The position numbers and the translations under genes were made by a program. From Streptomyces sp. NBC_01471 (lineage in GTDB: Bacteria; Actinomycetota; Actinomycetes; Streptomycetales; Streptomycetaceae), in the NCBI RefSeq assembly GCF_041438865.1, contig NZ_CP109450.1, forward strand, positions 3,396,501 to 3,460,500: a stretch of DNA of 64,000 nucleotides. Reading direction: 5' to 3'. The notes beneath the pieces were generated by a model. It saw nothing but the letters and a program-made list of their open reading frames with translations, was not told the origin of the DNA and did not search any database. This document shows, one piece after another, positions 27,339-36,177 of the stretch. How positions within the stretch are numbered: position 1 is the stretch's first letter; each line of letters begins with the position of its first letter.

Positions 27339-30026
27339 ATGCCTGCCTGCATCCCCACCCGAACTGAGAACGCACCTTCCGGCTTCTCACCCACCACTCG
27401 TATCCGCCCCTCGCACGGGCCGCCTCCGGGCGGAGATGGCCACCGACCCCGCTTCCGGATTTCCGGAGCCGATCTGTCCGCCTCGATCACGGTCTTCCTG
27501 ATCGCGGTCCCCATGTCCCTGGGGCTCGCCGTAGCCATCGGCGCCCCCCTCGAAGCCGGACTGCTCGCAGCGGCCGTCGGCGGCATCGTCGCCGGACTGC
27601 TCGGGGGTTCCACGCTCCAGGTCAGCGGCCCCTCAGCCGGACTGACCGTGGTGACGGCCGGACTGATCCAGAACTACGGATGGCGTACGACCTGCGCCAT
27701 CACCGTCGGCGCGGGCCTGCTCCAGCTGGTCCTGGGCTCGCTGCGCGCCGCCCGCAGCGCGCTCGCCGTCTCCCCGGCCATCGTGCACGGCACCCTCGCC
27801 GGCATCGGTGTCGCCATCGCGCTGGCCCAACTCCATATTGTGCTCGGTGGTACGCCCCAGAGTTCGGCCGTCGCCAACGCCCTCGCCCTGCCCGGCCAAT
27901 TCGCCCGCGTCGCCCCGGCCGCACCGCTGATCGGCGGGCTCACCATCGCCGTACTGGTGTTGTGGCCGCGGATTCCGGGGCGCACGGGTCGGGCGCTGCG
28001 CAGAATCCCGGCCGCCCTCGCCTCGGTCGCGGCCGCCACCGCGCTGGCCGCCGTCGCCGCGCCCGGGATCGCGCGCGTCGACCTGCCTTCCTGGCGGGCA
28101 CACGCCCTGCCCGAACTGCCTCACGGCCCGGTACTCGGTCTGCTCGGCGCCGTATTCACCGTGATGCTGGTGGCAAGTCTTGAGTCGCTCCTGTCGGCGA
28201 TGGCTGTGGACAAGCTGACCGCTGACCGCCCCGGGACCACGGGGCGACGCACCGACCTCGACCGCGAACTGCGCGGTCAGGGCATCGCCAACGCGGTGTC
28301 CGGGCTGCTCGGCGGCCTGCCGGTGTCCGGCGGTGCGGTGCGCGGTACGGCGAATGTCCGAGCTGGGGCCACCGGTCGCGCCTCCACCGTGCTGCACGGC
28401 GTGTGGATGCTGCTCGCCGCAGGGCTGCTGGTCGGCGTCCTGGAGTGGATGCCGCTGGCCGCACTGGCCGCACTGGTGATGGTGGTCGGCCTCCAGATGG
28501 TGAGTTACGCGCATATCCGCAATGTCCACAAACACCGGGAGTTCCTGGTGTACGGGGCCACGGTTGCCGGTGTCGTGGGCTTCGGTGTACTGGAGGGGGT
28601 GACTTCAGGAATCGCCGTCGCGGTCGGCGTGGCACTGCACCGGCTGGCCAGGACCCGGATCGCTCTCCATGAGGACGGCGGTGTCCACCGGCTGCTGGCG
28701 CGCGGTCAGTTGACGTTTCTGGCTGTGCCCCGGCTGAGCCGGACACTCGGGCAGATCCCGCCCGGGGCGAACGCGGTGGTGGAGCTGGACGGCTCGTTCA
28801 TGGACCACGCGGCATACGAGACGCTCCAGCACTGGCAGGAGGCGCACGTCGCCCGGGGCGGCACGGTTGATGTGACAGGCCGGGAAGGCAGCCGGATCGC
28901 CGAGCCCACGTCCGCCGCGCATACCTGCTGCCGCCCCTGGACCCCCTGGCGCAACCACCACTGCGACGACCGCGCCCCTGACTCGGCGGGCTCCGGCAAT
29001 CCGGCCTCCCTGGCCGGCTCGCCCGATCCCGATCCCGATCCCGGACCCGGACCCGGACCCGGATCCACCCCTCCCGGTACGGCGTCCCGCTCGGCGGCAC
29101 TCCGCACCGCAGTACATCGAGGTACCGCCGTACGTCGAGCTACCACGCCGGAGAAGACGATGCCCCACGCCACCGCCCCCCGCGCCCATGAACCCCACTC
29201 CCCCGCGCTCCACGACGGGTCACCCGCCACCGTGTCCGCCGGATCCCTCACGTCCCGGCGGCCGGGGAGCCGTCAACTGGCCAGTGGTCTCAGTTCGTTC
29301 CAGCGTGACACCGCCCCGCTGGTGCGGGACGAACTGGCGCGTCTCGCCCGGGAGGGCCAGCAGCCTTCGCAGCTCTTCCTCACCTGCGCCGATTCCCGGT
29401 TGGTCACCAGCATGATCACGTCGAGCGGCCCCGGCGATCTGTTCACGGTGCGGAACGTGGGCAATTTCGTACCGCTGCCCGGCGCGGAGGCTTCCGACGA
29501 CTCGGTGGCGGCAGCGATCGAGTACGCGGTCGACATCCTGCGGGTCGAGTCGATCACCGTCTGCGGGCACTCCGGCTGCGGTGCCATGACTGCTCTCCTG
29601 AACGACGCGAACGACGCGAAGGGGACGAAGGAGGTGAAGGAGACGGCCGATGCGAACGCTTCAGACAACGCAGACAACGCGCCGGACACCACTAGCACCG
29701 GTGCCGGCACCAGCACTGCGGCGAGTACGCCTCTGCGGCGTTGGCTGCGGCATGGGCAGCCCAGTCTGGACCGGATGCTGAGCCGTCATCACTCCTGGGC
29801 GCGGATCTCCGGGCGGATGCCGGCCGATGCGGTGGAGCAGCTCTGCCTGACCAATGTGATCCAGCAACTGGAGCATCTGAGGGCGCACGAATCGGTGGCG
29901 CGCCGGCTCGCGGAAGGCACGCTGGAACTGCACGGCATGTACTTCCACGTCGGCGAAGCTCAGGCGTATCTGCTCACCGACTCTCATGAGCTGGACGGAG
30001 TTTTCGCCCAGGTGGCTCCGGCCTGA
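27339..30026 (+). CDS. SulP-family anion transporter fused to beta-carbonic anhydrase
   Basis: 895 aa. Residues about 45-420 are a SulP transporter domain with the signature LQVSGPSAGLTVVTAGLIQ; a short STAS-like segment follows (about 470-530, VVELDGSFMDHAAYETL). A Pro/Gly/Asp-rich linker (about 560-640, including a DPDPDP-GPGPGP run) leads to a beta-carbonic anhydrase domain with zinc ligands in LFLTCADSRLVTS and TVCGHSGCGAM. Likely role: bicarbonate uptake coupled to CO2/HCO3- interconversion at the membrane. An Ala/Asp/Thr-rich insert of about 45 residues breaks the anhydrase domain after the HxxC motif. ATG 27339 has GGAGGAG upstream. Confidence 0.93.
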   Translation: MPACIPTRTENAPSGFSPTTRIRPSHGPPPGGDGHRPRFRISGADLSASITVFLIAVPMSLGLAVAIGAPLEAGLLAAAVGGIVAGLLGGSTLQVSGPSAGLTVVTAGLIQNYGWRTTCAITVGAGLLQLVLGSLRAARSALAVSPAIVHGTLAGIGVAIALAQLHIVLGGTPQSSAVANALALPGQFARVAPAAPLIGGLTIAVLVLWPRIPGRTGRALRRIPAALASVAAATALAAVAAPGIARVDLPSWRAHALPELPHGPVLGLLGAVFTVMLVASLESLLSAMAVDKLTADRPGTTGRRTDLDRELRGQGIANAVSGLLGGLPVSGGAVRGTANVRAGATGRASTVLHGVWMLLAAGLLVGVLEWMPLAALAALVMVVGLQMVSYAHIRNVHKHREFLVYGATVAGVVGFGVLEGVTSGIAVAVGVALHRLARTRIALHEDGGVHRLLARGQLTFLAVPRLSRTLGQIPPGANAVVELDGSFMDHAAYETLQHWQEAHVARGGTVDVTGREGSRIAEPTSAAHTCCRPWTPWRNHHCDDRAPDSAGSGNPASLAGSPDPDPDPGPGPGPGSTPPGTASRSAALRTAVHRGTAVRRATTPEKTMPHATAPRAHEPHSPALHDGSPATVSAGSLTSRRPGSRQLASGLSSFQRDTAPLVRDELARLAREGQQPSQLFLTCADSRLVTSMITSSGPGDLFTVRNVGNFVPLPGAEASDDSVAAAIEYAVDILRVESITVCGHSGCGAMTALLNDANDAKGTKEVKETADANASDNADNAPDTTSTGAGTSTAASTPLRRWLRHGQPSLDRMLSRHHSWARISGRMPADAVEQLCLTNVIQQLEHLRAHESVARRLAEGTLELHGMYFHVGEAQAYLLTDSHELDGVFAQVAPA

Positions 30027-30041
30027 CAGGGTTTGTGTGCA

Positions 30042-30102
30042 ATGGGCCACTGGATGGGCCACTGGATGGGCCACTGGCTCGCCGCCCGATCCAGTGGCCC
30101 AT
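30042..30102 (+). repeat. Three direct copies and one inverted copy of a 12-mer
   Basis: ATGGGCCACTGG occurs three times head-to-tail (30042-30053, 30054-30065, 30066-30077) and its exact reverse complement CCAGTGGCCCAT lies at 30091-30102. Any of the three can pair with the inverted copy, giving alternative hairpins; it probably serves as terminator for the SulP gene. Confidence 0.9.
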
Positions 30103-30242
30103 AAACGCCCGGGTGGAACGCCCCCGGCACGGGGTCTCTGCCGTACCGGGGGTGTTCTACTGCCCGTTCCCGCCCAAGTGAGAACCTGAGGGTCTGGTAC
30201 GTAGAAGGTGGGCCCCACCGGGTGTCAGGATTCGTCTGGGGG

Positions 30243-30271
30243 TTGACCCATTTCCGCGGTCGCCAGACAAT
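30243..30271 (+). promoter_or_regulatory. Candidate promoter of acs
   Basis: TTGACC (30243-30248), a 17-base spacer and GACAAT (30266-30271) fit a housekeeping sigma promoter; the start point would be near 30278, inside the operator-like palindrome. Confidence 0.5.
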
Positions 30272-30272
30272 C

Positions 30273-30297
30273 GACCAATACAGATTGGTCTATACCA
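30273..30297 (+). promoter_or_regulatory. Operator-like palindromes upstream of acs
   Basis: GACCAAT-acag-ATTGGTC (30273-30290) is a perfect inverted repeat, and overlapping it TGGTCTATACCA (30286-30297) differs by one base from the core of the DasR/GntR-type dre site TGGTCTAGACCA. The pair covers the predicted transcription start. A GntR-family repressor is the likeliest ligand; which one is unknown. Confidence 0.55.
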
Positions 30298-30312
30298 CCC
30301 GGGGACGGTGCC

Positions 30313-32277
30313 ATGTCGGACAGCGAACGTAGCTCACTCTCTAACCTGCTCAAGGAGGAGCGACGCTTCGCGCCGCCCGCCGAGCTGGCCGCGAACGCCA
30401 ACGTCACAGCGGCGGCATACGAGCAGGCGGCAGCGGACCGGCTGGGCTTCTGGGCCGAACAGGCCCGGCGGCTCACCTGGGCCACCGAGCCCACCGAGAC
30501 GCTCGACTGGTCGAACCCGCCGTTCGCGAAGTGGTTCGCCGACGGTGAGCTCAACGTCGCGTACAACTGCGTGGACCGGCACGTCGAGGCCGGCAACGGT
30601 GACCGCGTCGCCATCCACTTCGAAGGTGAGCCCGGGGACAGCCGGTCGATCACCTACGCGCAGCTCAAGGACGAGGTGTCGCAGGCCGCGAACGCGCTCG
30701 CCGAGCTGGGCGTCGTGAAGGGCGACCGGGTCGCCGTCTACCTGCCGATGATCGCCGAAGCGGTGGTGGCGATGCTCGCCTGCGCCCGGGTCGGTGCCGC
30801 GCACTCGGTGGTGTTCGGCGGCTTCTCCGCGGACGCCGTCGCCTCCCGTATCCAGGATGCCGACGCCAAGCTCGTCATCACCGCCGACGGCGGCTACCGG
30901 CGCGGCAAGCCGTCCGCGCTCAAGCCCGCGATCGACGAGGCCGTGGCGAAGTGCCCGCAGGTCGAGCACGTGCTCGTCGTGCGGCGTACCGGCCAGGACA
31001 CGGCGTGGACCGAGGGCCGGGATGTCTGGTGGGACGAGTTCGTGGGACGCCAGTCCACCGAACACACCCCCGAGGCGTTCGACGCCGAGCACCCGCTCTT
31101 CATCCTCTACACCTCGGGCACGACGGGGAAGCCGAAGGGCATCCTGCACACGTCGGGCGGCTACCTCACCCAGGCGGCATACACCCACCAGGCGGTCTTC
31201 GACCTCAAGCCGGAGACGGACGTCTACTGGTGCACGGCCGACATCGGCTGGGTGACCGGCCACTCGTACATCACGTACGGGCCACTGGCCAACGGCGCGA
31301 CCCAGGTGATCTACGAGGGCACGCCCGACACCCCGCACCAGGGCCGCTTCTGGGAGATCGTCCAGAAGTACGGCGTCTCGATCCTCTACACGGCGCCCAC
31401 CGCGATCCGTACGTTCATGAAGTGGGGCGACGACATCCCCGCCAAGTTCGACCTGTCGTCGCTGCGGATCCTCGGATCGGTCGGTGAGCCGATCAACCCC
31501 GAGGCCTGGATGTGGTACCGGAAGAACATCGGCGGCGACAAGTGCCCGATCGTGGACACCTGGTGGCAGACCGAGACCGGCGCGATGATGATCTCGCCAC
31601 TGCCCGGAGTGACGGAGACCAAGCCGGGGTCCGCGCAGCGTGCGCTGCCGGGCATCTCCGCGACGGTCGTCGACGACGAGGGGCGCGAGGTACCGGACGG
31701 AGGCGGCGGCTACCTGGTCATCACCGAGCCGTGGCCCTCGATGCTCCGCACCGTCTGGGGCGACGACCAGCGCTTCATCGACACCTACTGGTCGCGCTTC
31801 GAGGGCAAGTACTTCGCGGGTGACGGTGCGAAGAAGGACACGGACGGCGATCTCTGGCTGCTCGGCCGGGTCGACGACGTGATGCTGGTCTCCGGGCACA
31901 ACATCTCGACCACCGAGGTCGAGTCGGCACTCGTCTCGCACCCGGCGGTCGCCGAAGCGGCGGTCGTGGGCGCTGCCGACGAGACAACCGGTCAGTCGAT
32001 CGTGGCCTTCGTGATCCTGCGGGGCACGGCGGAGGAATCGGCGGACCTCTCGGCGGAGCTGCGCAACCACGTGGGCGCGGTACTCGGGCCGATCGCGAAG
32101 CCGAAGCGCGTCCTGCCCGTGGCCGAGCTGCCCAAGACCCGGTCCGGGAAGATCATGCGGCGGCTGCTGCGTGACATCGCGGAGGACCGCGAGCTCGGAG
32201 ATGTCTCCACGCTCACCGACGCCTCGGTGATGGGCCTGATCCAGACGAAGCTGCCGAGCGCTTCCAGCGAGGACTGA
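30313..32277 (+). CDS. acs: Acetyl-CoA synthetase (AMP-forming)
   Basis: 654 aa. Makes acetyl-CoA from acetate, ATP and CoA. The P-loop-like motif [48 protein letters not shown] and the C-terminal [11 protein letters not shown] with the catalytic, acetylation-controlled Lys are all present. ATG 30313 has GGGGACGG just upstream. Monocistronic, between strong hairpins on both sides; upstream palindromes suggest carbon-source control. Syntenic with Rv3667 of M. tuberculosis. Confidence 0.97.
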   Translation: MSDSERSSLSNLLKEERRFAPPAELAANANVTAAAYEQAAADRLGFWAEQARRLTWATEPTETLDWSNPPFAKWFADGELNVAYNCVDRHVEAGNGDRVAIHFEGEPGDSRSITYAQLKDEVSQAANALAELGVVKGDRVAVYLPMIAEAVVAMLACARVGAAHSVVFGGFSADAVASRIQDADAKLVITADGGYRRGKPSALKPAIDEAVAKCPQVEHVLVVRRTGQDTAWTEGRDVWWDEFVGRQSTEHTPEAFDAEHPLFILYTSGTTGKPKGILHTSGGYLTQAAYTHQAVFDLKPETDVYWCTADIGWVTGHSYITYGPLANGATQVIYEGTPDTPHQGRFWEIVQKYGVSILYTAPTAIRTFMKWGDDIPAKFDLSSLRILGSVGEPINPEAWMWYRKNIGGDKCPIVDTWWQTETGAMMISPLPGVTETKPGSAQRALPGISATVVDDEGREVPDGGGGYLVITEPWPSMLRTVWGDDQRFIDTYWSRFEGKYFAGDGAKKDTDGDLWLLGRVDDVMLVSGHNISTTEVESALVSHPAVAEAAVVGAADETTGQSIVAFVILRGTAEESADLSAELRNHVGAVLGPIAKPKRVLPVAELPKTRSGKIMRRLLRDIAEDRELGDVSTLTDASVMGLIQTKLPSASSED

Positions 32278-32376
32278 CCCGGAGCCCCTCCCGGCGAGCA
32301 GTACAGCAACGCGGGAAGCAGTACAAAGGCCGGGAGCAGCACAGCACGACCCGCGTGACGGCGAGCGCGGCAGCGG

Positions 32377-32411
32377 AACGCCGGACGGGCTTGATATGCC
32401 CGTCCGGCGTT
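32377..32411 (+). terminator. Terminator of acs
   Basis: AACGCCGGACGGGC (32377-32390) and GCCCGTCCGGCGTT (32398-32411) form a perfect 14-bp stem with a 7-base loop. The remaining bases up to the nhaA start (32412-32630) contain no gene. Confidence 0.88.
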
Positions 32412-32630
32412 CTGTCCGTAAGGTGGCGATCAGAGTGACGGGGAGACGATCACCGGATGCTCCCTGCCACCCGCAGACCCGCTCCACCTCTGACAACAGA
32501 GCCGCCCGCCTCTGCACAAAGCGCTGCCCCGCCTCGGATACCGTAGAGCTGACGAAGTAGGTAAACGGGTGCGCCGGGAAGTCTGGTCGGCATGTGTTCT
32601 GTGCTGTCCATCTGACCGGAGGTCCCCCTC

Positions 32631-34079
32631 GTGGCCGCGCCCGCCCCGAAGCCCAAGCCCGAGTCCACGTCGCAGCAGTCGCCCAAGTCACAGCAGTCGC
32701 GGCCCAGGGCGTTCCTCGGGCGGCTTCCCCTCCCCGAACGGACCTATCTCGCTGACGCACTGCGCACCGAGACCGTCGGGGGTCTGCTTCTCCTCGTCGC
32801 CGCCATTGCCGCCCTCGTCTGGGCGAACACTCCGCTGAGCAGCAGTTACGACTCCGTCAGCCACTTCCATCTGGGCCCGGGAGCCGTCGGCCTGCACCTC
32901 TCGGTCCAGCACTGGGCGGCCGACGGACTGATCGCGGTCTTCTTCTTCGTCGCCGGGATCGAGCTGAAGCGCGAGATGGTCGCGGGTGAGCTGCGTGATC
33001 CGAAGGCCGCCGCGCTGCCGGTCATCGCGGCGGTCTGCGGGATGGCGGTACCGGCCCTGGTGTACACGCTGGTCAACGTCGTCGGCGGCGGTTCGCTGGG
33101 CGGCTGGGCGGTACCGACCGCCACCGACATCGCCTTCGCGCTGGCGGTCCTCGCGGTCATCGGGACCTCGCTCCCCTCCGCACTGCGCGCCTTCCTGCTC
33201 ACGCTGGCGGTCGTCGACGACCTCTTCGCCATCCTGATCATCGCGGTGTTCTTCACCAGCGACATCAACTTCGCCGCGCTCGGCGGCGCGGTGGCGGGCC
33301 TGGCCCTCTTCTGGCTGCTGCTGCGCTTCGACGTACACGGCTGGTACATCTACGTCCCGCTCGGGCTGGTCGTCTGGGGGCTGATGTACAACAGCGGCGT
33401 GCACGCCACCATCGCCGGTGTCGCCATGGGCCTGATGCTCCGCTGCACCCGCCGCGAGGGTGAGCGGCACTCCCCCGGAGAGCACATCGAGCATGTGGTC
33501 CGGCCGTTCTCCGCGGGCCTCGCCGTACCGCTGTTCGCGCTGTTCTCCGCCGGCGTCTCGGTGTCCGGCCGGGCCCTCACCGACGTGTTCAGCAGGCCGG
33601 AGACGCTGGGCGTCGTCCTGGGGCTGGTCGTCGGCAAAGCGATCGGCATCTTCGGTGGTACGTGGCTGACCGCCCGCTTCACCAAGGCCGAGCTCAACAA
33701 GGACCTGGCCTGGGCCGACGTGTTCGCGGTGGCCTCCCTCGCCGGGATCGGCTTCACCGTCTCGCTCCTCATCGGCGAACTGGCCTTCGACGGAGACCCC
33801 ACGACGACCGCCGAGATCAAGGCATCGGTGCTGCTGGGCTCGGTGATCGCCGCCGCGCTCTCGTCCGTCCTGCTCAGAATGCGCGACCGCCGGTACCGGT
33901 CCCTGTGTGACGAGGAGGAGCGCGACGAGGACCACGACGGCATCCCGGACGTCTACGAGGAGGATGAACCCGCGCACCATCTGCGCATGGCTGCGATCCT
34001 CGAGGGGAAGGCGGCCGAGCACCGCCGTCTCGCCGAACGGGCGGGGGCAGCAAGCGAGGACGAGGACGGTCCGGCATGA
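32631..34079 (+). CDS. nhaA: Na+/H+ antiporter NhaA
   Basis: 482 aa, about 12 membrane helices. The transport-site aspartates are in LTLAVVDDLFAILIIAVFF, the family segment VPTATDIAFALAVLAV is intact, and helices around GGTWLTARFTKAELNKDLAWADVFAVASLAGIGFTVSLLI match NhaA. A 35-residue polar N-terminus and a 75-residue acidic cytoplasmic C-tail are extra; the tail holds DEDHDGIPDVYEE, which looks like a DxDxDG calcium-binding loop. GTG start at 32631 with GGAGGT upstream. It exchanges protons for sodium, helping pH and salt homeostasis. Confidence 0.94.
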   Translation: MAAPAPKPKPESTSQQSPKSQQSRPRAFLGRLPLPERTYLADALRTETVGGLLLLVAAIAALVWANTPLSSSYDSVSHFHLGPGAVGLHLSVQHWAADGLIAVFFFVAGIELKREMVAGELRDPKAAALPVIAAVCGMAVPALVYTLVNVVGGGSLGGWAVPTATDIAFALAVLAVIGTSLPSALRAFLLTLAVVDDLFAILIIAVFFTSDINFAALGGAVAGLALFWLLLRFDVHGWYIYVPLGLVVWGLMYNSGVHATIAGVAMGLMLRCTRREGERHSPGEHIEHVVRPFSAGLAVPLFALFSAGVSVSGRALTDVFSRPETLGVVLGLVVGKAIGIFGGTWLTARFTKAELNKDLAWADVFAVASLAGIGFTVSLLIGELAFDGDPTTTAEIKASVLLGSVIAAALSSVLLRMRDRRYRSLCDEEERDEDHDGIPDVYEEDEPAHHLRMAAILEGKAAEHRRLAERAGAASEDEDGPA

Positions 34080-34117
34080 TCTGAAGTCAGATCACTCCGA
34101 ACAGACCGTTTGTGACG

Positions 34118-34243
34118 ATGCCCGAGTCGATGCTCGAACGGATGTCGGAACCGATGTCCGAATCGATGCCCAAGACGATGCCCGCGCGGATGATCGCTCG
34201 CACAGACGAACGCTCGCGCAAGAGAAGAGGGATTCAGCGATGA
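34118..34243 (+). CDS. Possible small ORF with Met-x-x-x repeats
   Basis: 41 aa reading MPESMLERMSEPMSESMPKT, then MPARM and a basic tail ending RKRRGIQR. The DNA under it is seven degenerate 12-base units (34116-34199), each beginning cgatg or ggatg. Its stop overlaps the start of the holin-like gene by ATGA, the coupling pattern used elsewhere here, which is the main argument for translation. No Shine-Dalgarno sequence is seen. It could equally be a non-coding repeat. Confidence 0.3.
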   Translation: MPESMLERMSEPMSESMPKTMPARMIARTDERSRKRRGIQR

Positions 34244-34758
34244 GCCACCCCAGCAGCCCAGCCGGCACCGCCGACCGCAGTCTCGGTCAGCTGGTCGCCT
34301 CGGCGACCGCCGAGATGTCCGCACTGGTGCACGACGAGATCGCCCTGGCCAAGGCCGAGCTCCGCCAGGACGTCAAGCGGGGCGCCGTCGGCAGCGCCGC
34401 GTTCTCTGCGGCCGGGATCGTGCTCCTCTTCTCCCTGCCCATGCTGAGCTTCGCCCTCGCCTACGGCATCCGGACCTGGAGCCACTGGAACCTGGCGATC
34501 TGCTTCGTCCTGTCCTTCGCGGCGAACGTGCTGGTGGCCGGCATCCTCGCCCTGATCGGGACCGTGTTCCTCAAGAAGGCCAAGAAGGGCAAGGGCCCGC
34601 AGAAGGTCGTCGCGTCCGCCAAGGAGACGGCGGCCGTCATCCAGGGCGTCAAGCCGCACCCCCGTCCGGCGCTCGACAAAGCGGCCGTACTGGTCCCCGC
34701 GGATGCCGCCCTCACGGTCAACGGCGAGCCGTCAGCTGTGGCACGCTCGTCGGCATGA
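34240..34758 (+). CDS. Phage-holin-like DUF1469 membrane protein
   Basis: 172 aa. The N-terminal ASATAEMSALVHDEIALAKAELRQDVKR is the family's amphipathic helix, followed by two membrane helices (about 50-75 and 82-108) and a basic cytoplasmic tail. Family members (PF07332) are widespread in actinobacteria and are not phage genes in practice; function unknown. ATG 34240 has AGAGAAGAGGG upstream. Overlaps the next gene by 4 bases, so they are coexpressed. Syntenic with Rv3669. Confidence 0.88.
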   Translation: MSHPSSPAGTADRSLGQLVASATAEMSALVHDEIALAKAELRQDVKRGAVGSAAFSAAGIVLLFSLPMLSFALAYGIRTWSHWNLAICFVLSFAANVLVAGILALIGTVFLKKAKKGKGPQKVVASAKETAAVIQGVKPHPRPALDKAAVLVPADAALTVNGEPSAVARSSA

Positions 34759-35681
34759 CCGCTTCTGCCGAAATGGGCTCCGTCGTACGAATCGACGGGC
34801 CCTGGACCCACCGCGACGTCGCCGCCAACGGCGCGCGCTTCCACATCACGGAGGCCGGTGACGGGCCGCTGGTGCTGCTGTTGCATGGTTTTCCGCAGTT
34901 CTGGTGGACCTGGCGCCATCAGCTGACCGCGCTCGCCGATGCCGGGTTCCGGGCCGTCGCGATGGATCTGCGGGGCGTGGGCGGCAGCGATCGCACGCCC
35001 AGGGGGTACGACCCCGCCAACCTGGCCCTCGACGTCACCGGCGTGATCCGCTCCCTCGGGGAGCCGGACGCCGCGCTCGTCGGGCACGACCTGGGCGGAT
35101 ATCTGGCGTGGACGGCGGCCGTGATGCGGCCCAAGCTGGTGCGCAGGCTTGCCGTGTCCTCGATGCCGCACCCGCGCCGCTGGCGATCGGCGATGCTCTC
35201 CGACCTCTCGCAGTCCCGGGCCGGTTCGTACGTCTGGGGCTTCCAGCGGCCCTGGATCCCCGAGCGGCAGCTCGTCGCCGACGACGCGGCGCTGGTCGGT
35301 GAGCTGGTACGCGAGTGGTCCGGGCCCGTCGGGCCGGAGGACGACGCCGTGGAGATGTACCGGCGTGCCATGTCGATCCCGTCCACGGCGCACTGCTCCA
35401 TCGAGCCGTACCGCTGGATGGTGCGGTCGCTGGCGCGGCCGGACGGTATTCAGTTCAACCGCCGGATGAAGCGGCCGGTGCGGGTGCCGACGCTGCATCT
35501 GCACGGATCGCTCGACCCGGTGATGCGCACCCGCAGCGCGGCCGGGTCGGGGCAGTACGTCGAAGCGCCGTACCGCTGGCGGCTGTTCGACGGTCTGGGG
35601 CACTTCCCTCAGGAGGAGGACCCCGAGGGTTTCTCGGCGGAACTCATCAACTGGCTGAAGGACCCCGAGCCCGACCGCTGA
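34755..35681 (+). CDS. Epoxide-hydrolase-like alpha/beta hydrolase
   Basis: 308 aa. HGFPQFWWTWRHQ is the oxyanion-hole region, the nucleophile elbow GHDLGG has Asp as in epoxide hydrolases and haloalkane dehalogenases, and GLGHFPQEEDP carries the catalytic His. HGSLDPVM supplies the acid. Substrate unknown; detoxification or lipid metabolism is possible. Start ATG 34755 overlaps the holin-like stop. Syntenic with Rv3670 (ephE). Confidence 0.92.
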   Translation: MTASAEMGSVVRIDGPWTHRDVAANGARFHITEAGDGPLVLLLHGFPQFWWTWRHQLTALADAGFRAVAMDLRGVGGSDRTPRGYDPANLALDVTGVIRSLGEPDAALVGHDLGGYLAWTAAVMRPKLVRRLAVSSMPHPRRWRSAMLSDLSQSRAGSYVWGFQRPWIPERQLVADDAALVGELVREWSGPVGPEDDAVEMYRRAMSIPSTAHCSIEPYRWMVRSLARPDGIQFNRRMKRPVRVPTLHLHGSLDPVMRTRSAAGSGQYVEAPYRWRLFDGLGHFPQEEDPEGFSAELINWLKDPEPDR

Positions 35682-35891
35682 CCGTCACCGACCTCCCTCG
35701 ATCTCCACCGACCTCCCTCGACCTTCACTGCCCTCCACTGCCCTCCGTCGACCACCGGGGGGGCCGTCAGAGCCGGTTCGGCGGCCGGGACGGGAACGCT
35801 TGTCCTACGAACAGCCAAATGCCTGACGCATAGGCCAATTGGCCCCATGGGACGCGATTACCGACCATGAGGCACGGGCAAACACGGTGGT

Positions 35892-36074
35892 ATGGGCTGG
35901 ACGCACGACTACGGTGACGCAGCACGCAACCGCCGCTCGGCCACGGGCCTGAGCACGTACGAGAGAGGCGGATCACACGACGGGGAGGACGACGATCCAC
36001 GTCTCGGCATTCCGCGCATCATCCGCCGCCGGGCCCGCTGGGTGTCGGCGCGTTTACGGCACTCCAGGCCGTGA
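35892..36074 (+). CDS. Small hypothetical protein
   Basis: 60 aa with an acidic middle (HDGEDDDPRLGIPR) and a strongly basic end (IIRRRARWVSARLRHSRP). It has no recognisable domain and no clear ribosome-binding site. I list it because the composition is protein-like and the 496-base gap (35682-36177) otherwise holds only a short direct repeat (caccgacctccctcga at 35686 and 35706). Confidence 0.35.
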   Translation: MGWTHDYGDAARNRRSATGLSTYERGGSHDGEDDDPRLGIPRIIRRRARWVSARLRHSRP

Positions 36075-36177
36075 GGAATCCTCGTGGAGGTCCGGGTGGG
36101 CCCGAGGGCGCCCGGCGAAGACCGTGGCGGAGCGACCCGGCCGACCCGCCACCACGGGCACTCAAGGGCTCGTGCTC

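Noticed and set aside
30334-32760. 808-codon minus-strand frame opposite acs
   Set aside because: Shadow of acs; it also runs across the terminator hairpin after acs.
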